51,118 nucleotides of DNA from a bacterium (GTDB lineage Bacteria > Bdellovibrionota_C > UBA2361 > SZUA-149), in NCBI GenBank assembly GCA_030433295.1, contig JAUIMJ010000003.1, positions 1 through 51,118 on the forward strand. The letters run 5' to 3'. Positions within the stretch are counted from its first letter, which is position 1, and every line of letters starts with the position of its first letter. Shown here one piece after another: positions 46,511-51,118 of this stretch. Position numbers and translations under genes: made by a program. Below the pieces are notes generated by a model. That model saw only the letters and a list, made by a program, of their open reading frames with translations. It did not search any database and was not told the origin of the DNA.

Positions 46511-48103
46511 GTGGAACTGAGCAGTATTAGTGGGGATGGAAGCGTGGAAAGCAATAAGATTAGCCAATTGGCTCAGGGACTGAGTTCAAAGGCGCAGGCA
46601 GCGCAGAAAGCAGTGAGCGGTGAAGATGTGGAAGGCACATTTTCACGATTGTTGGCCCAGCTCTTCGGAGGAAGGCCGGCACAAAGCGAGGTGCTTGACC
46701 CATTAGAGTTCGCACCAGCTCCCGTAGGGACTGAAGTACGGCAGGAAGCCAGAGAAGCAGAGGTATCGGAGGAAGTAAGCGATGAAGACGCTTCGATTGC
46801 ACAGGAAGAAGAAGTAGCACAGGAAGAGAGCTCTTCCACCGAGGAAGAAACGGAGGAGAGCGAAGTTGCGGCGGAAGGGAATTCAGCCACGGAAATAGCG
46901 GACGAGACGATGATCATAGAGGATTTGATCACCGAGGTAGTCCCAGAAGAGGAAGTTGTTCTGCTTGAAGAGGCCATACCCACGGAACAGGTGGCAGAAG
47001 TTGTTGAAGCAGTAGCAGAAGAAGTTGAGCCGACGCAGGTAGCAAAGGCAGCAGTTGTCACGGAGACAACGACTGAACGAGTGCGAAACGTTGAAATACA
47101 GAAGGATCAGGCAGTAGACGTGAAGAAAGATGCTCCACAACAGCAGCAACAGCGACCTGAGATGCTTCAGTCTCAGGCCCAGGAGGCAGCAGAGTATGCT
47201 GAGCTCGCAGGGGAGGCCGTTGAAACTGCAAATAGTGGAAAGCAGACACAGGCAGTGAACAGCAAGCGAGTTGAGAAAGTTCAGCTGGACGTAAGCCGTC
47301 CGGAACGTTCTTTCACTAACTTCGAGGAAGTATCGGAAGGAGCCGAGGCAACGCTGACTGCTACAATACCACAGGCGCAGGCAGCGCCCGTGCAGGCGCG
47401 AAGCGCAGAGACAGGACTGCAGAACGTTGGCGGTGCTGAACTGGCAGGCGGAAGCGCTTTGAGTGCACAGATAGTGCAGTCGGCAAGTTCGACAGGAGGA
47501 CAGTCGGGACAGTCAGGTCTTTCAGGGCAGGGAGCAGACGCCGGACTATTTGCAGGAAGCAAGAGCAAGCGTGCAACTACTGATGCAAAGGCTGCGGAGA
47601 AGCCACGCGGAGAGAAGTTAGCACAAAGTGAGCAGGAAAAAGTTGTTGAGAAGGTGAAAGAGCTTCTCAAGAATGCTTCAGCTGCTCGAAATGGTAATAC
47701 ACTTGTCGTTAGACTGGATCCCCCAAAACTCGGTAGTATGACGATGCGGGTGACACATAAGGATGGCCAGGTGTATGCTCGAATTGTTCCGGATTCTCAG
47801 GAGGTAGAGGATACCTTGAGAAATCGAATTCCGGAGCTGATGCAGGTGCTGAGTCAGGCGGGAATGCGCGCAGACGATGTGCACGTAAGTATTGGCCACG
47901 AGCGATCCGAGTCCGAGATGTACCAGTTTAGTGAGTTTTTTAATCAGAGTGGATTTTCAAAGGAGCAGGCGAAGAGCGAGCGCGAAAAGCAAGGCAGTAA
48001 GTCAGATGCCAGCGGTTCTGCGGTCCAGGGTGATGCCGGAGTGGATATCACAATGACGTCTTCGCAGCAGCAATCAGTCGAGAGTGGCGCCTGGGTGGCA
48101 TAA
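46511..48103 (+). CDS. fliK: Flagellar hook-length control protein FliK
   Basis: C-terminal NTLVVRLDPPKLGSMTMRVTHKDGQVYARIVPDSQEVEDTLRNRIPELMQVLSQAGMRADDVHVSI; acidic low-complexity N-terminal half; GTG at 46511 or later preferred. Confidence 0.88.
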   Translation: MELSSISGDGSVESNKISQLAQGLSSKAQAAQKAVSGEDVEGTFSRLLAQLFGGRPAQSEVLDPLEFAPAPVGTEVRQEAREAEVSEEVSDEDASIAQEEEVAQEESSSTEEETEESEVAAEGNSATEIADETMIIEDLITEVVPEEEVVLLEEAIPTEQVAEVVEAVAEEVEPTQVAKAAVVTETTTERVRNVEIQKDQAVDVKKDAPQQQQQRPEMLQSQAQEAAEYAELAGEAVETANSGKQTQAVNSKRVEKVQLDVSRPERSFTNFEEVSEGAEATLTATIPQAQAAPVQARSAETGLQNVGGAELAGGSALSAQIVQSASSTGGQSGQSGLSGQGADAGLFAGSKSKRATTDAKAAEKPRGEKLAQSEQEKVVEKVKELLKNASAARNGNTLVVRLDPPKLGSMTMRVTHKDGQVYARIVPDSQEVEDTLRNRIPELMQVLSQAGMRADDVHVSIGHERSESEMYQFSEFFNQSGFSKEQAKSEREKQGSKSDASGSAVQGDAGVDITMTSSQQQSVESGAWVA

Positions 48104-48181
48104 AACCCCGACGATCTCGATTGACCTTGAAGTCGAATTGAAACAGCCTCGATAGAGGCATAGTGAATACAGAGAGCAATT

Positions 48182-48862
48182 ATGGCCGATGACAACAGCA
48201 TCAATGCTATAAAAGGGGCAAACAACGTAACCCCCGCTTCCAATACCCAGAATTCTTCGAGTTCCTCGAGTCTGACGGGTCAGCAGGAGCTGGGGCAACA
48301 GGAATTCCTGACGCTGCTGGTCAACCAGCTGCAGAATCAGGATCCCCTGGACCCCATGAACAGTGAAGAGTTTGCGGTGCAGTTGGCACAATTCAGTCAG
48401 CTGGAAACACTGAACCGCATCGACCAGAAGCTGGGAGATAGTTTCTCAAGTTCAAATTCTATCGGAAGCATGGCTTCCTACCTCGGAAACGAAGTAGTGA
48501 TGGGTGATGCTTTCATGAATGTTGAAGGAGGTAATGGATCAAACCTCCTACTCGATGTACCCGAGGGCACGCAGTCGATTCGCGTGGATCTCGTTGACCA
48601 GGATGGGACCATTGTAGGGCAGCACGCAATCGATGACATCGATGCAGGCCGGCAGGTAGTAAATCTCAAAGATTTGCCGGTGCAGGATGGAAAATACGAT
48701 GTTCGTGTTGTGTCAGTTGACGCGGAAGGTCGCTTTGTCGACCTGGATGCCAAGGTCACTGCTACGGTGGAAGGATTTGTTCTCGAGCCTGAGCCACGAC
48801 TGATTGTCGATGGTGAAGAGGTGGCGCTGGAGCAGATAGTGGAAGTTTACAAGGGAGCGTAG
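48182..48862 (+). CDS. flgD: Flagellar hook assembly protein FlgD
   Basis: LGQQEFLTLLVNQLQNQDPLDPMNSEEFAVQLAQFSQLETLNRIDQKL. Confidence 0.96.
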   Translation: MADDNSINAIKGANNVTPASNTQNSSSSSSLTGQQELGQQEFLTLLVNQLQNQDPLDPMNSEEFAVQLAQFSQLETLNRIDQKLGDSFSSSNSIGSMASYLGNEVVMGDAFMNVEGGNGSNLLLDVPEGTQSIRVDLVDQDGTIVGQHAIDDIDAGRQVVNLKDLPVQDGKYDVRVVSVDAEGRFVDLDAKVTATVEGFVLEPEPRLIVDGEEVALEQIVEVYKGA

Positions 48863-49007
48863 TGCGCAGGTAGATTCGGCATGATGCCGGGGCTATGCCA
48901 GTTCTTGCATGAAGCAAGCTGGTGTGCGGCGCCACGGGAACGTGGAACCTTGTAAGCAGAGCGGTTGTTGTTGTGGGTTAATTTAATTAACGTGGGAGGA
49001 ATCCACT

Positions 49008-50330
49008 GTGCCTAGTATCTCTGATGGTCTATTTGCCGGTCGTGCCGGAATTCAATCACACGGAACTGCGATTTCAGTTCTCGCTGATAATATCGCAAAC
49101 CAAAACACAGTTGGTTTTAAACAATCCCGCGCGGATTTTGTTGACCTGCTCGCCGGAACTATCGGCGGTGGCGGCGGTGCCGGTTCTACGGGGAGTGGTT
49201 CCTCGGTAGTCGGTATCACACCAAACCTCAAGCAGGGGTCATTCGAATTCACCGGTCGAGGTCTTGATGCCGGTATTGATGGCAACGGATTGTTCATCGT
49301 AAACGACCCCAACACTAACCAAAGATTTTACACACGAGCGGGTAACTTTCAGGTCGACCCCTCCGGTAACCTCCTCGATCAGAACGGCTTCGGCGTTCTC
49401 GGATTTCCGGCAAACGGTGCCGGTGGCCTTGAGGCCCTGAACGTAAACATTCAGGCAACGGGCGATGTGGATTCGGGGAACGTGACGATTACCGGTAACC
49501 TTGATGCTACGTCGGAATTGAGGCCAACACCTGGTTTTGTAAATGCTGTAGACGGAACTGCTGTTGCTGGACAAACCTTTGCAACCCTTGGAGCTCAGGC
49601 TAATTTCCAAACGTCGGTCGACGTATTTGACTCCATTGGCGCGAGTCATACTGTTACCCTTTTCTACTATCACAGCACCCTGGGGGATGCGAGCGTTCCT
49701 CAAAACAGCGTATGGACAGTACAGGCTGTAGTAGATGGGTCGGAGGTGACCGGTGGTACCGCGGGACAGCCTTTTCAAATTGGTTCTCAAACAATAGAGT
49801 TTGGCTCTAACGGTTTGCGAACGGCTCCGCCTATTGCGCCCGCAGCAGACTTCACTGCGACTCCCGCGTGGAGTAGTGGTGCAGCCGCGGGTGCCATTAA
49901 TTTTACCCTTGCGCCCTATACGCAGTTTGCATCGCCATCAAACGTTGGCTCTATTGCTCAGGACGGAACGGGTTCTGGTAGTGTTGTCGGATTTAACTTC
50001 TCCGACGACGGAACTCTCTCTGCCCAGCTCGATAACGGTGAGGTAGCAACCATCGGAACCGTTGCTCTGGCGATTTTTGCAAACACCGAAGGTCTCGCTC
50101 GTCTCGGTAACTCGCTCTTTGCCGAAACATCAGACGCGGGTGAAGCCGTTATCGGTCAGCCGGATACGGGAACCTTCGGCCGTCTGGAGTCAGGTGCGCT
50201 GGAGCTTTCAAACGCCGATATCGCTGCCGACTTCATTAAGCTGATTTCACTACAGCGGGGTTTTCAGGGGAGTTCGCGGGTTATTACGAATATTGATGAC
50301 CTTCTAAACGAAATCATCAACCTCGCCTAG
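49008..50330 (+). CDS. flgE: Flagellar hook protein FlgE
   Basis: GLFAGRAGIQSHGTAISVLADNIANQNTVGFKQSRADF; C-terminal GRLESGALELSNADIAADFIKLISLQRGFQGSSRVITNIDDLLNEIINL; GTG start with SD gggagga. Confidence 0.95.
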   Translation: MPSISDGLFAGRAGIQSHGTAISVLADNIANQNTVGFKQSRADFVDLLAGTIGGGGGAGSTGSGSSVVGITPNLKQGSFEFTGRGLDAGIDGNGLFIVNDPNTNQRFYTRAGNFQVDPSGNLLDQNGFGVLGFPANGAGGLEALNVNIQATGDVDSGNVTITGNLDATSELRPTPGFVNAVDGTAVAGQTFATLGAQANFQTSVDVFDSIGASHTVTLFYYHSTLGDASVPQNSVWTVQAVVDGSEVTGGTAGQPFQIGSQTIEFGSNGLRTAPPIAPAADFTATPAWSSGAAAGAINFTLAPYTQFASPSNVGSIAQDGTGSGSVVGFNFSDDGTLSAQLDNGEVATIGTVALAIFANTEGLARLGNSLFAETSDAGEAVIGQPDTGTFGRLESGALELSNADIAADFIKLISLQRGFQGSSRVITNIDDLLNEIINLA

Positions 50331-50542
50331 AAAAACGATTTTGGCTGATCTCGTCAGAACGGGAGATTTTGCGATGCTCGCTGTAGTGCTACTACAGCTG
50401 TGCTTCTCAAATTCACGTTCTAACGACCTCAACTCAAACTCATTTTTCTAGGTCGACCGATGGCGGTTTGTACTCAAACTCCTTCCTCTCGGTCTTCTAG
50501 TGGGCGTCGTTTTTTTTCGACGTAGATCCTTCAGCTTAGATC

Positions 50543-50584
50543 AAAAAAAGCCTCTGGCTCCTTGGAGCGTAGAGGCTTTTTTTT
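50543..50584. terminator. Bidirectional rho-independent terminator between convergent genes
   Basis: AAAAAAAGCCTCT-ggctccttggagcgt-AGAGGCTTTTTTTT. Confidence 0.93.
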
Positions 50585-50604
50585 GTTCTGAGTTCGGCTG
50601 GTTT

Positions 50605-51118
50605 TTAGAGGGGGAGGCCTACTAAACCGGCGTTCAGGGTTACGTAGATTCGGTTGACTTCGTAGTCGTTGCTCTGGAATCTGAGCTGTTCTTCGAGGTC
50701 GTCGTCTTCTGCGTTTTGGGTGATGTAGTTGTAGCCGAAGACCAGAGAGAGGTTCTGCGTGAGGGCCAGGGTTCCGGAGGCGCTGGCGTCGAAACGTTGT
50801 GTGCTGCGCGACAGGCTGCTGTCGGATGAGAACTCGTTGTAGGTTCCGGCAAGCGTCAGGCTGAAGCGGTCGCCGAATGCCTTGGTGAGGTTGGCAAATA
50901 CCGATCGGGTGAAGATGCGGTCGCCATCGAGGTCATTGGTGATTTCCTGCGCGAGGCCGAGGCTGGCGGTGCTCCCGGGTGCGAAGTTGTAGCCCATGTT
51001 TCCGGAGAAGGTGAGGGAACTGTCTGAGCTGCCAGGCTCGATGATCACGGTTTCTGCGTCGCCGTTCTTCTTGATGAAGGTGACCTCTCTGGGGCCCGGC
51101 TCATCATGCAAACTGCTG
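50605..51118 (-). CDS. C-terminal part of probable outer-membrane beta-barrel protein (truncated by window edge)
   Basis: Alternating amphipathic strands (GYNFAPGSTASLGLAQEITND, FSLTLAGTYNEFSSD, NLSLVFGYNYITQ, NRIYVTLNAGLVGLPL); frame open to the window end. Confidence 0.6.
   Translation of the reverse strand, partial: SSLHDEPGPREVTFIKKNGDAETVIIEPGSSDSSLTFSGNMGYNFAPGSTASLGLAQEITNDLDGDRIFTRSVFANLTKAFGDRFSLTLAGTYNEFSSDSSLSRSTQRFDASASGTLALTQNLSLVFGYNYITQNAEDDDLEEQLRFQSNDYEVNRIYVTLNAGLVGLPL

Noticed and set aside
48871-48946. c-di-GMP-I (GEMM) riboswitch in front of flgE
   Set aside because: Location is suggestive, but conserved GEMM core sequences are not visible; reported only as unassigned stem-loops.
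48944-48957. Possible sigma54 site before flgE (TGGAACcttgtAAGC)
   Set aside because: Spacing fits GG-N10-GC, but the -12 element lacks TTGC and it overlaps a hairpin arm; weaker than the three promoters reported.

Overview
51 kb window of a flagellated Gram-negative chromosome (no rRNA, tRNA, CRISPR array or transposase recognised). Left half: aminotransferase; a minus-strand GAF protein / MreB / LysM-lipoprotein block; RNase E/G with an Arg/Ser/Gly-rich tail, preceded by a ~1.7 kb gene desert; thioester-reductase-like SDR; glycine-zipper lipoprotein; orphan CheY-like receiver; RarD transporter; tandem Lrp/AsnC regulator; acyl-CoA dehydrogenase; porin; GlpD; PstS. Centre: glycogen/maltodextrin block (glgX-glgB-malQ), a glycosyltransferase and a GDP-mannose-3,5-epimerase-like SDR. 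Right half: flagellar locus, in order sigma54 activator, exported TPR protein, soluble histidine kinase, second sigma54 activator (FlrC-like), flgB-flgC-fliE-fliF-fliG-fliH-fliI-fliJ, MotE-like protein, a reverse-strand FMN reductase/pirin/MarR insert, then fliK-flgD-flgE. The most interesting non-coding signal is a dispersed palindromic multi-hairpin repeat family (26182-26355, 34771-34895, 14235-14318, plus minimal hairpins). Its stems differ between copies by compensatory or wobble changes, and three genes take their stop codons from its CTAGAGCA edge. Three strong sigma54 (-24/-12) promoter matches sit at the flagellar transcription units, including one upstream of the first sigma54 activator itself. 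All calls are by eye from sequence and translated ORFs; no database search was run.
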